A stretch of 64,000 nt of DNA, from NCBI GenBank assembly GCA_003990955.1, contig BIFV01000002.1:173096-237095 (forward strand). Direction: 5' to 3'. A program made the translations under genes and the position numbers. The DNA is from Sporomusaceae bacterium FL31 (GTDB taxonomy: Bacteria; Bacillota; Negativicutes; DSM-1736; Dendrosporobacteraceae). Positions 18,113 through 27,379 of this stretch are shown piece after piece (positions within the stretch are counted from its first letter, which is position 1; each line of letters opens with the position of its first letter). The notes under the pieces were generated by a model. That model saw only the letters and a list, made by a program, of their open reading frames with translations, was not told the DNA's origin and did not search any database.

Positions 18113-19045
18113 TTAGATGGTTGCCGCATAGCTTAGACCAGCAAAACCATCCAGATTATCCGAATTAGGTCCCACTACGCCAATAATTAGATAGGTATTG
18201 GTTTTTGGATCATGCTTATATTCCGGGATAAGCCTGAAGTTCTCGATTTCCTCGGTATTGCGCACATGAGTGCGCGGCCCGGAGCACACCCACAAATCAT
18301 CGCCGAATTTGATGTGGCCCTCATCGACATAGCATACCGACAGACCTTCATCAATAAAATTCTTTACCTTCTTCTCAATTTCACGCAAATCAGCATCAAT
18401 CGGCAGTGGATATTCCAATACAAAACCATTATGAACATCACGATGGCCAAATGGCAAAATAGCACCATAATCATGCAGCAATATCCGCGATGTGATATCT
18501 TCAGCTGTATGAGCCATCTTGCGATAACGCAACGTTTTAGTCACGACACTAATAATTTCTTGCGGGAAAGGACCAAAGGTTGTGGGTCTAACGACAATGA
18601 CATCTCCGCCAACACCAATAAGCACATCAGCATTTTCTCCTAATGCCGGATACAGTAAATCAAAATGTTCAACAATAACCCGCTTATTCTGACTGATAGC
18701 CCGCTTAACAGCATCAGCAAGAATATAAATCTGAGTAAATGCTGACTCAAAACGGATATCAATATGATAGGTATGACTGCTAAAGAAACCTTTATCGATA
18801 TTTTTCAGTAAAGGTAATGGCCGTACATTGACGCCATCATCATCATTAGTTAGTTCTAACCCTGGAAACATCCCTTTAATCAAAGAGGACTTACCCGCAC
18901 CGGCGTCACCGATCACGCCAATCAGACGATCTAAGGGTGACAGATACCGTTCACTGATTTGCTGCCCCAGCACGTACATCCGATTACGGCCGCGCGGTGC
19001 AAAATAACTGGCATACATTAACTGTTCCAGCATCATGGATTTCAT
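18113..19045 (-). CDS. P-loop NTPase fused to a tRNA-synthetase second additional domain (SAD)
   Basis: 310 residues from the ATG at 19045, seven bases after GGAGG. The N-terminal half is a kinase-like P-loop domain: VIGDAGAGKSSLIKGMF (about residues 44-60), then an acidic NDDDGVNVR loop and VIVEHFDLLYPAL. The C-terminal half resembles the zinc-binding editing domain of alanyl/threonyl-tRNA synthetases: GHRDVH (HxxxH) and CSGPRTHVRNTEEI, where the usual CxxxH is stretched by two residues. It sits between methylaspartate ammonia-lyase and citD. Function unknown; proteins with this layout are annotated only by the domain. Confidence 0.75.
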   Translation of the reverse strand: MKSMMLEQLMYASYFAPRGRNRMYVLGQQISERYLSPLDRLIGVIGDAGAGKSSLIKGMFPGLELTNDDDGVNVRPLPLLKNIDKGFFSSHTYHIDIRFESAFTQIYILADAVKRAISQNKRVIVEHFDLLYPALGENADVLIGVGGDVIVVRPTTFGPFPQEIISVVTKTLRYRKMAHTAEDITSRILLHDYGAILPFGHRDVHNGFVLEYPLPIDADLREIEKKVKNFIDEGLSVCYVDEGHIKFGDDLWVCSGPRTHVRNTEEIENFRLIPEYKHDPKTNTYLIIGVVGPNSDNLDGFAGLSYAATI

Positions 19046-19181
19046 TTTCAACCCTCCAAACACAAAATTCCTTATAATTACGGCACGGCATTCAACCATA
19101 ATGGATGAATGCCGATGCCAAAAGCTTATAGTTTTATCAGGTCAGACCATGCCAGTTATCTACTCATGCGTATATTCAAGC

Positions 19182-20432
19182 TTAGGCTTTACGAGCCTTC
19201 CGAATAGCAAGAATACGATTCATTTCATTATACACGATCATCAAACCTTCATCGACTCCCATTCCTGGCTTAGCCAGCATTTGAACAGGTTGAGTGGCCA
19301 TAGCGATATGCACGCAAACCTGCGCTGAACGGTCAGTTTCGTTGCAAGTTCCACCCTGGTATGCTCCAATGCCTTTTGCTTTGCAGTATAATACTGATTC
19401 GATAATATTATTAATCCCGCCCAAATCCGGGGTTTTTATCTGCAGCATGTCACCAGCACGGTTATCTGCAAACAGCTTAATGTCCTCAAATGTATTGCAC
19501 CATTCATCAGCGACTATTTCAACCTGAATATTTTCTTCATGCAGTCTTGCTGTTATTTGAGCCAATACTTCGATTTGCTTATCCCGTTCCTCAACATCAA
19601 CCGGCCCTTCAATCCGCAATTTCAGCGGTGCAGCAGCTTGTTCGAGTTGACGGAAATAGGCTACCATGCGCTCAATATCATTATTGAAGGCAATGCCGAA
19701 GGTGCCATAAACATCAATATGCAAAGTGGGCAGATAGCTTTCCTCAGTACGCAGCGCAAAAATACGATCTTTTAACCAGCCCACATATTCTAATAGTTTT
19801 TCGCCATTTGCGCCCAGCTTTTCGGCTACATTGTTAATCAGTGCATGCGGCAGAACCTGAGCCTTCTTGATAATCATTTTATCAGAATTTTGATAACGAT
19901 CGTCACCACTTTGTGTAAAGACCGGAATTTCACGGTCACTTACTTGAGTACCATACTCGTCAGCAATGACTTCGCACATTAATTTTTTCTTCGCTTTGGC
20001 GACAGCATCTAAAATAGCCTGGGTAACCCCATAACGAAGTGCAGTATGAATGAGACGTCCAGTCTTAGCATCAACCATGCTGTCAATATCTTCAGCCAGT
20101 TCTTTAAAAGAATTTAGTTCACGTCCTACCAATCGAGCTTTAATGTCAGTCTCGATAAGCGGAATAAAATCTTTGGCCAGGAATAACGGATCACGTCCGC
20201 CAGCGCCGCTATACTGTACTGCTGCACAATCTCCATAAGCAATTTGGCCATCTTCCAGCACCAGCATGACCGAAACGGCCTCACCGGCTTGACGCACATT
20301 CTGAAAACCAGGAGTAATCGGTGTGCCTTTATAAGCAAAGCCATTATGTTCAGCATTAGCCTTAATGGCACGTTGATCATCAAAATAAAAACCAGTAAGT
20401 CCGCGTGAGCAAACAACATCAATAATTTTCAT
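19182..20432 (-). CDS. 3-Methylaspartate ammonia-lyase
   Basis: 416 residues, about 60 percent like the Clostridium tetanomorphum enzyme by eye. It removes ammonia from (2S,3S)-3-methylaspartate to give mesaconate. Enolase-superfamily barrel: catalytic bases Lys333 (in QIKTPDLGG) and His196 (in QVLPHALINN), and metal ligands Asp240, Glu275 and Asp309 (HIDVYG, LRIEGP, VADEW). The start region MKIIDVVCSRGLTGFYFDDQ is the family signature. It follows glmE by 49 bases in the same transcript. Confidence 0.96.
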   Translation of the reverse strand: MKIIDVVCSRGLTGFYFDDQRAIKANAEHNGFAYKGTPITPGFQNVRQAGEAVSVMLVLEDGQIAYGDCAAVQYSGAGGRDPLFLAKDFIPLIETDIKARLVGRELNSFKELAEDIDSMVDAKTGRLIHTALRYGVTQAILDAVAKAKKKLMCEVIADEYGTQVSDREIPVFTQSGDDRYQNSDKMIIKKAQVLPHALINNVAEKLGANGEKLLEYVGWLKDRIFALRTEESYLPTLHIDVYGTFGIAFNNDIERMVAYFRQLEQAAAPLKLRIEGPVDVEERDKQIEVLAQITARLHEENIQVEIVADEWCNTFEDIKLFADNRAGDMLQIKTPDLGGINNIIESVLYCKAKGIGAYQGGTCNETDRSAQVCVHIAMATQPVQMLAKPGMGVDEGLMIVYNEMNRILAIRKARKA

Positions 20433-20481
20433 TTAAGAAACATCTCCATCCTATATATTTAGAGTACTAAATTCGATTTGA

Positions 20482-21933
20482 CTATCTTGGACGACCGACT
20501 AAGCGACCTTTTGAAATGGCATAAATATCATCAATAACCATCTGGAAGCTTGGATTACGTCCTTCTGATTTGGCACGTTCTTCAATTTTAGTCCGATGGA
20601 AATCAATAATTTCTGGTGTAAATGGCAAGTTGCCAGTATCAAATAACCGCACCGCACCGTGGTTGTCACGAGCAGGTAGAATCTTATTCAGTGAGTATTT
20701 GCTGGGAGCAAACGGTACATCCAAGACTCCGGCAGCAAAAGCAGCTACTGTTCCTTGTGCAAAATCACCGTGACCCAATTCAAATACTTTATCCAAGATG
20801 CAGCGCGTTTCAGCTTTGATAATGTCAATTTCCTGCTGCACTTCGATGCTGAGCGGGAATGGTTGGTCAGCAAGCATATTAATCAACTGTTTTGTAGCTT
20901 TTAAGCCTTGAGCATTGGCTTCTTTTGTCGGAATTCCCAGCGCCTCATGAGGAGTTTTTACAATAACTTTGGTTGCTTTAGCCAGCGCTGCTGCTGCTGC
21001 ACCCCATGAAATAACCCCAAATGCTTTAGCTTCATCTTGTGGGAAACCACCCATCCACTGATGGAAAACCGTGGTCAGAACACAATCGTTATAGCCGTAT
21101 TTATTTAAATATTCTTCCGCTAATTGCTCCAATGCCTTAATCGCTGCAATGTCTTGGAACAGATTACCGCATTGTCCATATCCTAACGTGATATTTTTGA
21201 CGCCTTGTTCGGCAGCCAGAATTCCTTCAATAATCGCAACAGAGTGAGAAATGCTTGGCGGAACCAATGTACCCGTGAGCGGACCAAACGGTTCCCGATT
21301 GATTTCTACTCCATGCTCGGCATAAATTCCGATCAAGCGATCGCAATATTGCCAATCGTAAATCGTCTTCTCTAAAGAAACACTTTTGGCATAAGGAATA
21401 TTATAGGAAATCCCGCCGCCTTCGTAGGCTGTATAGCCGCCAGCCAGGGTAATTTCACCAAGCAAACGGGCATCAGGTGTACCATGACGTACTTGAAGCG
21501 GTCCATCAACACTTTCAATCACTTTACGCACACCGGCAACACCATGGTTAACTGCCGGAAAACCGTTGAGCAGGGAACGGCCAGCACGTTTACTTTCCTC
21601 AATACCGTTTTCAGCTTCAACATATTGATTCTGACGCGTATAGCTATCAATTGTTGTTGGTAATAGATCAGCTTCCCCTTCGGTACGCAAGAAGTTCAGC
21701 AGATTGATATGTTCATTAATAAGTGCAACCCCGGCTCGCGGCTGAGTAAGAGTCTCGCCATTTTTCTTGGCTTTGACTAACCGTTTGGCAAAATGCTTTT
21801 TTGCTGGAATGGTTTCATGATATTTAACAGCCTCAGCCATATCCACTTCAGCACCGGTTGCCCATTGTTTTAATACATCTTCGCGAATTGCATAGAACTG
21901 GTCATGTGTCCACTTTTTATTTTTAAGTTCCAT
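20482..21933 (-). CDS. glmE: Glutamate mutase epsilon subunit
   Basis: 483 residues, the usual length. Catalytic TIM-barrel of adenosylcobalamin-dependent glutamate mutase, which rearranges glutamate to 3-methylaspartate. Recognisable stretches are [38 protein letters not shown]-type [13 protein letters not shown] and TLGYGQCGN. It is followed by the ammonia-lyase and preceded by glmL at 5 bases, so the mutase, its reactivator and the lyase are made together. Confidence 0.96.
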   Translation of the reverse strand: MELKNKKWTHDQFYAIREDVLKQWATGAEVDMAEAVKYHETIPAKKHFAKRLVKAKKNGETLTQPRAGVALINEHINLLNFLRTEGEADLLPTTIDSYTRQNQYVEAENGIEESKRAGRSLLNGFPAVNHGVAGVRKVIESVDGPLQVRHGTPDARLLGEITLAGGYTAYEGGGISYNIPYAKSVSLEKTIYDWQYCDRLIGIYAEHGVEINREPFGPLTGTLVPPSISHSVAIIEGILAAEQGVKNITLGYGQCGNLFQDIAAIKALEQLAEEYLNKYGYNDCVLTTVFHQWMGGFPQDEAKAFGVISWGAAAAALAKATKVIVKTPHEALGIPTKEANAQGLKATKQLINMLADQPFPLSIEVQQEIDIIKAETRCILDKVFELGHGDFAQGTVAAFAAGVLDVPFAPSKYSLNKILPARDNHGAVRLFDTGNLPFTPEIIDFHRTKIEERAKSEGRNPSFQMVIDDIYAISKGRLVGRPR

Positions 21934-21938
21934 TGTTA

Positions 21939-23318
21939 CTAACCTCCGACTATATATTTTTTCATCATGCGCATTGCTATATCAGGATAGTCCTCACACA
22001 ATAGACCCATTGCAGCTAGAATGTATTGTTTGTCTATTGCAAATTCCGGTTGCTTGGGTTTAAGAATTTGAGGACTATTGGCTTCATACAGAATTCCGGT
22101 AAGTATTTCTAACGGCTTCTCATTGCTGATTATAACGCCACCTGTGCCAATAACCGTATTAACATTAGTCAAGTCTTTTCCTGTTTGTACAAATACTTGG
22201 CCAATCGCTGAATAGTAAGTTTCCAGTTGTCCAGCATGCCGGTCAACACCTAATTTAGTACAAGCCCGCCCCATGGCCACTTCGAGCTTTTTCTCCTGGT
22301 CTTCTTGTGGCAAGTGATCAATATCACCGGAAACCTTTTCAATATAGCGCTCAACATTTTCAGTAGAACTATCAGCAAAGTCTGCAATCAAGTCAGCTCC
22401 AGCTGCCTTGAGCAGCGCTGTGGCACTATACCTCATACCAAGATCACCTTCGACAGTACGCTTGCCAAACGGCTCCGGTAATCCACGCAGGACAGCATTT
22501 GTAGTAGGATCGCCTTTGGCAATGGAGTAAACATCTGTTGTTGCACCACCAATGTCGACTACCATCAAATCGCCAATCCCGGCTTCATTTCGTGTGCCTT
22601 GGCTGAGAAGTTCAGCAGCCTTGAGTACTGCAGCCGGAGTAGGCATGACCAGACGATCAACCAGTTTATTCGCTTTGTTAAGCCCTTTCGCTTCGACTAT
22701 TCTTTGCAAAAAGACCTCGCGAATGCTTTGTCTGGCTGGTTCAATATTAATTTCATTCAACTTAGGCATAACATTTGCAGTCGGTACCACCTGAGTCATG
22801 GTTTCTGATAGTATTTTTACAACCGTAGGAGTTACAGATTTATTACCAGCCACCACAATCGGAATATCCTTGCCTAAGTCTTTCAGTACCGCAGCGTTGT
22901 GCAGGATGACCTGCTTATTACCACCATCAGTACCGCCGGCTAACAGAATAATATCCGGATCTAACTGGGCTATTTCAGCTAATTCATATTCACTCAATTC
23001 GTGGCCAAAAACACCTAATATTTTAGCCCCGGCACCTAAAGCCGCACGCTTAGCTGCTTCCGCAGTCAACTCCGGTACTAACCCAATCGCCACCATTTTC
23101 AGCCCACCGGCAGCACTTGAACAGGCCAGTACTTTAGTAAAATCCAGTTTACCGGTTTGGTCAAATAACTCAACCAGTGCTTTATTTAATCCATCCATAA
23201 TATCGGTATCTACTGTCGTGATCCCGCGAGCTGTTCCAATAATGCTTTCCTGCTCTATATCGACTGCCGTTATTTTCGTATAAGTGCTGCCGAAATCAAT
23301 AAGCAGAACATTACTCAC
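21939..23318 (-). CDS. glmL: Glutamate mutase reactivating ATPase GlmL/MutL
   Basis: 459 residues of the actin-like ASKHA ATPase fold. Phosphate-1 motif [15 protein letters not shown] at residues 4-18 and phosphate-2 motif [15 protein letters not shown]. MutL-type proteins are thought to exchange damaged cobalamin in the mutase. Its start overlaps the glmS end by 8 bases, which couples their translation. Confidence 0.94.
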   Translation of the reverse strand: MSNVLLIDFGSTYTKITAVDIEQESIIGTARGITTVDTDIMDGLNKALVELFDQTGKLDFTKVLACSSAAGGLKMVAIGLVPELTAEAAKRAALGAGAKILGVFGHELSEYELAEIAQLDPDIILLAGGTDGGNKQVILHNAAVLKDLGKDIPIVVAGNKSVTPTVVKILSETMTQVVPTANVMPKLNEINIEPARQSIREVFLQRIVEAKGLNKANKLVDRLVMPTPAAVLKAAELLSQGTRNEAGIGDLMVVDIGGATTDVYSIAKGDPTTNAVLRGLPEPFGKRTVEGDLGMRYSATALLKAAGADLIADFADSSTENVERYIEKVSGDIDHLPQEDQEKKLEVAMGRACTKLGVDRHAGQLETYYSAIGQVFVQTGKDLTNVNTVIGTGGVIISNEKPLEILTGILYEANSPQILKPKQPEFAIDKQYILAAMGLLCEDYPDIAMRMMKKYIVGG

Positions 23319-23745
23319 TAAAAAGACCTCTTTTCTTTAAATCACTTTGTAAGTCCACAATGACCTGATCCGGTAGAATTCCTGGTTCGTAAACCCGATC
23401 ATAACCCATTGCCAAAAATTTATCGCGGACTTCAGTAAAGTCTGTTTTACCAACAACCAGATTGCCGCCAACATAAAGTAAAATATCACCAATACCGGCT
23501 TCCTCGCAGCGACTTCTTAACCCACGGCAATCAATTTCTCCATGACCGTACAATGAAGCCACCAAAATTGCTTTCGCATCTGTTTCGATCGCCGCATTAA
23601 CAAACTCCTCTTGCGGTACAAGCACCCCAAGATTTACAACTTCAAAACCGCCTGCTGTAATGGCATGAGCCAATATTTTATTCCCAACAGCATGGCAGTC
23701 GGCACCAATAACGCCTAATATTACCTTTGTTTTATTCTTTTGCAT
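23311..23745 (-). CDS. glmS: Glutamate mutase sigma (B12-binding) subunit
   Basis: 144 residues, a single Rossmann-like cobalamin-binding domain. The base-off signature DxHxxG is D16-C-H18-A-V-G21; the nucleotide-tail pocket is in SLYGHGE and GGNLVVGK. It carries adenosylcobalamin for GlmE. First structural gene of the glm operon. The gap upstream (61 bases) is too short for a cobalamin riboswitch. Confidence 0.96.
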   Translation of the reverse strand: MQKNKTKVILGVIGADCHAVGNKILAHAITAGGFEVVNLGVLVPQEEFVNAAIETDAKAILVASLYGHGEIDCRGLRSRCEEAGIGDILLYVGGNLVVGKTDFTEVRDKFLAMGYDRVYEPGILPDQVIVDLQSDLKKRGLFSE

Positions 23746-23806
23746 CCTGAATTACCCCTTTAAGATTATTTTCAAGCTAACAAAATTTAATCAGCGACAC
23801 TGAATA

Positions 23807-24766
23807 TTACGTGATTAGACGAGCCACAAGCTGATTCAACGAGCCTTGGTCAATCTCATAGGAGAAAACAATAATTTCTTGTCCCTCCAGGGCCAGTTGG
23901 CGAACTAACGTTTCTCGTTCTTCGGCAACAACCAGTACTTCATGCTTGCCAATGAACCGACTCAGCAGTTCACGGTCACCCTTGTCTACCAATGCCGCAA
24001 AACTTACATTTTCAATCATTGTTCTTGTCATTAAGTTTTCAAGTGTTTCAACAAACTCAGTCGTGCTGGCAACAATCCCAGCCGAGGTTCCGGCAGGCAG
24101 ACGAGCCAATCGCACAACAGCCTCCAAATTTGGCACAATAGAAACAACCATAATCTTACTGCTGCTGCCCATTAATCCAGCAAGCAATGCCTGGTTTTCC
24201 ACACTGGTCACTACTAAATCACAAGCATGCAATAATTCCACCGGTACAGTACCGTTAATCAATGCCTGTAATTCAACCCCTTCAAAGCTTCCTTTCGTCA
24301 TCTGGCTAATCTGACTAATGTAGTGATTAATGTATTCTGCGGTATTATCAACCACAGCAACACGGATGTGTTTTACTTCTTCTGCTTTTTCTTTGGCCCG
24401 GATGCTGGTTAGCGCTATAAATTGGTCAACCGTAAACCCCATCCCAACCACCTTGGCAATGGCCTCATCAATAATTTTTAACGCTCTTTCACTGCGACTG
24501 CCTGTAAAGTCCTGACTTGAACCACTCAGTTCGTCAGATGAATGTCTTACAAAAGTCCCCCGGCCCTGCCGGGCTTCTAAGACCCCCTCCATTAAAAGCT
24601 CCTTATAAGCGGCACTTACTGTATTACGGCTAATGCTCAGCGTCTGCGCCAGTTCCCGTTCAGTGGGAATTTTTACACCTACCGGGAATTCTCCAGCTTT
24701 AATCCTATCCATTATGTAATTTTTCACTTGCAGATAAATGGGCACACCCAGGCGTTGTAAAATCAT
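23807..24766 (-). CDS. GntR family regulator, probable regulator of the glutamate-fermentation operon
   Basis: 319 residues from the ATG at 24766 (AAGGAGAG upstream); an earlier in-frame codon at 24856 has no site. Residues about 1-75 are a GntR winged helix (PTERELAQTLSISRNTVSAAYKELLMEG). The remainder is a sensor domain of about 230 residues that I cannot assign to a ligand. A perfect palindrome stands between its own promoter and its start. It is co-oriented with glmS 61 bases downstream. Confidence 0.88.
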   Translation of the reverse strand: MILQRLGVPIYLQVKNYIMDRIKAGEFPVGVKIPTERELAQTLSISRNTVSAAYKELLMEGVLEARQGRGTFVRHSSDELSGSSQDFTGSRSERALKIIDEAIAKVVGMGFTVDQFIALTSIRAKEKAEEVKHIRVAVVDNTAEYINHYISQISQMTKGSFEGVELQALINGTVPVELLHACDLVVTSVENQALLAGLMGSSSKIMVVSIVPNLEAVVRLARLPAGTSAGIVASTTEFVETLENLMTRTMIENVSFAALVDKGDRELLSRFIGKHEVLVVAEERETLVRQLALEGQEIIVFSYEIDQGSLNQLVARLIT

Positions 24767-24783
24767 GCCTAAACTCTCCTTAA

Positions 24784-24807
24784 ATTGGATTAATCCATTA
24801 ATCCAAT
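24784..24807. promoter_or_regulatory. Palindromic operator, probable GntR autoregulation site
   Basis: ATTGGATTAA, four bases, TTAATCCAAT: perfect 10-bp arms. It lies 18 bases upstream of the GntR start. Just upstream of it on the minus strand are a CTGACA-like -35 and a TATATA-like -10 (around 24841 and 24815), so bound repressor would sit at the start of transcription. Confidence 0.65.
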
Positions 24808-24868
24808 CCTTCCTATATATAATTATCTCATATTTATTGTCAGAAAACAATATCATTTTGTATACAAA

Positions 24869-24903
24869 AAACTAGAGAAGATTGCTAAAATCTTCTCTAG
24901 TTT
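24869..24903 (-). terminator. Terminator after the RDD gene
   Basis: A perfect 15-bp stem AAACTAGAGAAGATT/AATCTTCTCTAGTTT with a 5-nt loop, then a TTGTATAC stretch on the minus strand. Confidence 0.75.
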
Positions 24904-24945
24904 GAGCAAAACTGTATTCTTTTATATCCAATCTCACTTTTACGC

Positions 24946-25383
24946 CTATTTTCGCACAACTACGGTTCCAGCCAACCGATCACCAATTCGCTGCTTATTC
25001 ACCGAAGTCCATATCATAATAGCACCAAGCAGATACGCAAATGGCAATCCGTCAATCATCCGGGCAATTGTTCTAATAGTGGCTGCTTTGACATCACAAG
25101 GACTGCCATCAGTCTTTACTACCTTCAAGCCGATAATCATTTTCCCAATTGTCGACCCGATCACTCCTTCAAAATAAATATAATAGGCAAAACTTAGTAA
25201 TAATGTCAGATAAAAACCAATCCCCTGCAACGCAAAGCCATCTGACGCAGTAGTGCCAAAAATAGCTGCCACCAGATAAGATACTGGCAGAAAGATCAAC
25301 CCGTCAATAATAATAGCAGCAAAACGAAGACCAACCCCACTCCCGGATACAGCTCCGATTTCACGCAGCTCCCGCTCATCCAT
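24946..25383 (-). CDS. RDD family membrane protein
   Basis: About 145 residues if the ATG at 25383 is used; the ATG at 25389 abuts the ribosome site. The RDD signature is visible as GLRFAAIIIDGLIF near residue 20, with three hydrophobic helices and the conserved GKMIIGLKVV segment. Function of the family is uncertain, with some members implicated in ion or osmolyte transport. The ribosome site is embedded in a run of nine Gs (25392-25400), unlike any other gene here. Confidence 0.85.
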   Translation of the reverse strand: MDERELREIGAVSGSGVGLRFAAIIIDGLIFLPVSYLVAAIFGTTASDGFALQGIGFYLTLLLSFAYYIYFEGVIGSTIGKMIIGLKVVKTDGSPCDVKAATIRTIARMIDGLPFAYLLGAIMIWTSVNKQRIGDRLAGTVVVRK

Positions 25384-25508
25384 ATACATCTCCCCCCCCC
25401 TTAGTACTTTCAGCAATTTTATTTGCTCTATATCTTATGCACAAGGATAGAAATGCGCCTAATTTTTTTGCAGTATTGTCAAAGCACTTTCGAATTAAGG
25501 TATAAGAA

Positions 25509-25529
25509 AAGCGCCTTCAAGAGGCGCTT
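25509..25529 (-). terminator. Terminator after the metallophosphoesterase gene
   Basis: An 8-bp GC-rich stem AAGCGCCT/AGGCGCTT with a 5-nt loop and TTTTCTTA on the minus strand. It ends the long operon running from 32117. Confidence 0.75.
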
Positions 25530-25547
25530 AACTGGTTGATTAATGTT

Positions 25548-26018
25548 TTATATAATTTCAATGATTTGAGCATTCACTGTTTGATTAGCAATTTCAAGAA
25601 CTGCAATGGTTGGATACCCCCAGCGCGGCTTAGCAACACTTCCAGGGTTAACAATTAGCAAGTCATGGACGGATTTCACTTCCGGTATATGAGTATGGCC
25701 AAATATTACAATATCAACTTCATAGTGTTTAGCCCACCAGATCAATTCCTGATGACCATGCTTGACATTGACCCGATGCCCGTGGGTGAGCCAAATTTTT
25801 TTGTCCATTAGAGTAATAAACTCATCAGGCTTAGCATTTGCCGCACCATCACAATTTCCGGCTACAGCGATGACTTCGACTCCACTTTGGGATAATTTTA
25901 TAACATCCTGGCTATAATCACCGGCGTGAAGCCATAAATCAACTTGCCCAGCAGCGGCAACAGCTTTTTTAACAGCCGCTTGATCACCATGACTGTCACT
26001 CATAACCCCGATTTTCAT
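25548..26018 (-). CDS. YfcE/MJ0936-type metallophosphoesterase
   Basis: 156 residues. Two-metal phosphodiesterase fold with motifs MSDSHGD, HAGDYS, VAGNCD, LTHGHR and FGHTHIP in order. The start overlaps the rdgB stop by 4 bases. Natural substrate unclear; relatives hydrolyse model phosphodiesters. Confidence 0.93.
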   Translation of the reverse strand: MKIGVMSDSHGDQAAVKKAVAAAGQVDLWLHAGDYSQDVIKLSQSGVEVIAVAGNCDGAANAKPDEFITLMDKKIWLTHGHRVNVKHGHQELIWWAKHYEVDIVIFGHTHIPEVKSVHDLLIVNPGSVAKPRWGYPTIAVLEIANQTVNAQIIEII

Positions 26019-26632
26019 TTTAAATATTCCATCAGCTTAGCAGCCAGACTCTTTAGAGCAGCACCACGATGACTAATGGCATTTTTATCAGCAATACTGA
26101 TCTCAGCCAAAGTTTTTTTCAGCGCTGGAATATAAAACAACGGATCATAGCCAAAGCCTTCAGTGCCACGGGCTGCATCCAAAATTACTCCTTCGCAGGT
26201 TCCATCGGCAGTTATAACGGTATCATTTGTATCGATAAAAGCTAACACGCAGCGAAAGCGGGCTGTACGATTATCTGAATCAACTTGGATCATTTCGGTT
26301 AACAGCTTGTGATTATTGTCAGCATCGGTTGCCGATTCACCCGCATACCGCGCTGAATAAACACCAGGTGCTCCCTGCAAGGCATCCACTTCCAAGCCAG
26401 AGTCATCAGCAAGGCAAGCTCTGCCAGTGTGAGCCGAGTAATACTTGGCTTTAATTAAGGCATTTTCTGCAAAAGTACTGCCATCTTCAATTGCATCAGG
26501 GATTTCAGCAAAATCAGCAAGGGACATGACTTTTACCGGTAAATGTTGTAATGCAGCTGCAATTTCAGCCACTTTTCCAGCATTTTTACTGGCTATTACA
26601 ATTTCCTTCAAGGTTCTCTGCCCACCTTCCAA
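26015..26632 (-). CDS. rdgB: XTP/dITP diphosphatase
   Basis: 205 residues if the TTG at 26632 is used; a second TTG at 26611 (LKEIV) has the ribosome site GAAGGTGG upstream and would give about 198 residues, closer to the family. It cleans deaminated purine nucleotides from the pool. Motifs: [42 protein letters not shown] and ISHRGAA. It overlaps the 3' end of rph, a common pairing. Confidence 0.94.
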   Translation of the reverse strand: MEGGQRTLKEIVIASKNAGKVAEIAAALQHLPVKVMSLADFAEIPDAIEDGSTFAENALIKAKYYSAHTGRACLADDSGLEVDALQGAPGVYSARYAGESATDADNNHKLLTEMIQVDSDNRTARFRCVLAFIDTNDTVITADGTCEGVILDAARGTEGFGYDPLFYIPALKKTLAEISIADKNAISHRGAALKSLAAKLMEYLK

Positions 26633-27354
26633 GACAATTGTCCCAATACTTCTTTTTGATATTCAATCAGTTCAAGAATACCCTGTTCAGCATTTTCCAG
26701 CATTGCATTCAATTCCTGACGGCTGTATGGACGCTCCTCCCCAGTCCCTTGAACTTCAACAAAATGACCATTTCCAGTCATAACAACATTCATGTCCACC
26801 AATGCATTGGAATCTTCTTCATAGCATAAATCCAGAACTACCGTGCCATTGGCCAAAATTCCAACACTGGCTGCTGCTAAAAAATCCTTAACCGGAAACG
26901 GCTTTTCCTCATTGGTATAAATAGAATTGACTGCGTCAACCAGCGCGATAAATGCACCGGTAATCGATGCGGTACGCGTACCGCCATCAGCCTGAATAAC
27001 ATCGCAATCAATCCAAACAGTCCGTTCGCCCAGCGCTTTTAAATCAACAACACTGCGTAAAGCCCGGCCAATCAGGCGCTGAATCTCATGGGTGCGCCCT
27101 GTTATTTTCCCCCTGGCAGACTCGCGCGAATTTCGAACCTGAGTAGAACGCGGCAGCAAGGAATATTCAGCAGTAATCCAGCCTTCCCCGCCGCCTTTTA
27201 AGAATGGCGGCACTTTATCCTCAATGGTGGCTGTACAAATTACTTTCGTATTGCCTACCTCAATTAAAACCGATCCTTCCGGGTATTTCAAATAATTCCG
27301 GGTTATTTTTACTGGGCGCATCTGACTTACTTTACGTCCGTCACATCTAGTCAT
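26608..27354 (-). CDS. rph: Ribonuclease PH
   Basis: 248 residues, full length. 3'-5' phosphorolytic trimming of tRNA precursors. Recognised by [20 protein letters not shown] at the start (residues 13-32), the [20 protein letters not shown] segment with phosphate-binding arginines, and [20 protein letters not shown]. It overlaps rdgB by 25 bases. Confidence 0.96.
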   Translation of the reverse strand: MTRCDGRKVSQMRPVKITRNYLKYPEGSVLIEVGNTKVICTATIEDKVPPFLKGGGEGWITAEYSLLPRSTQVRNSRESARGKITGRTHEIQRLIGRALRSVVDLKALGERTVWIDCDVIQADGGTRTASITGAFIALVDAVNSIYTNEEKPFPVKDFLAAASVGILANGTVVLDLCYEEDSNALVDMNVVMTGNGHFVEVQGTGEERPYSRQELNAMLENAEQGILELIEYQKEVLGQLSWKVGREP

Positions 27355-27379
27355 CTAAGTACCTCCTGCGGGGGTTACC

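Noticed and set aside
23746..23806. Cobalamin riboswitch before the B12-dependent mutase genes
   Set aside because: The gap is only 61 bases and has no B12-box; the region upstream of gntR is also too short.
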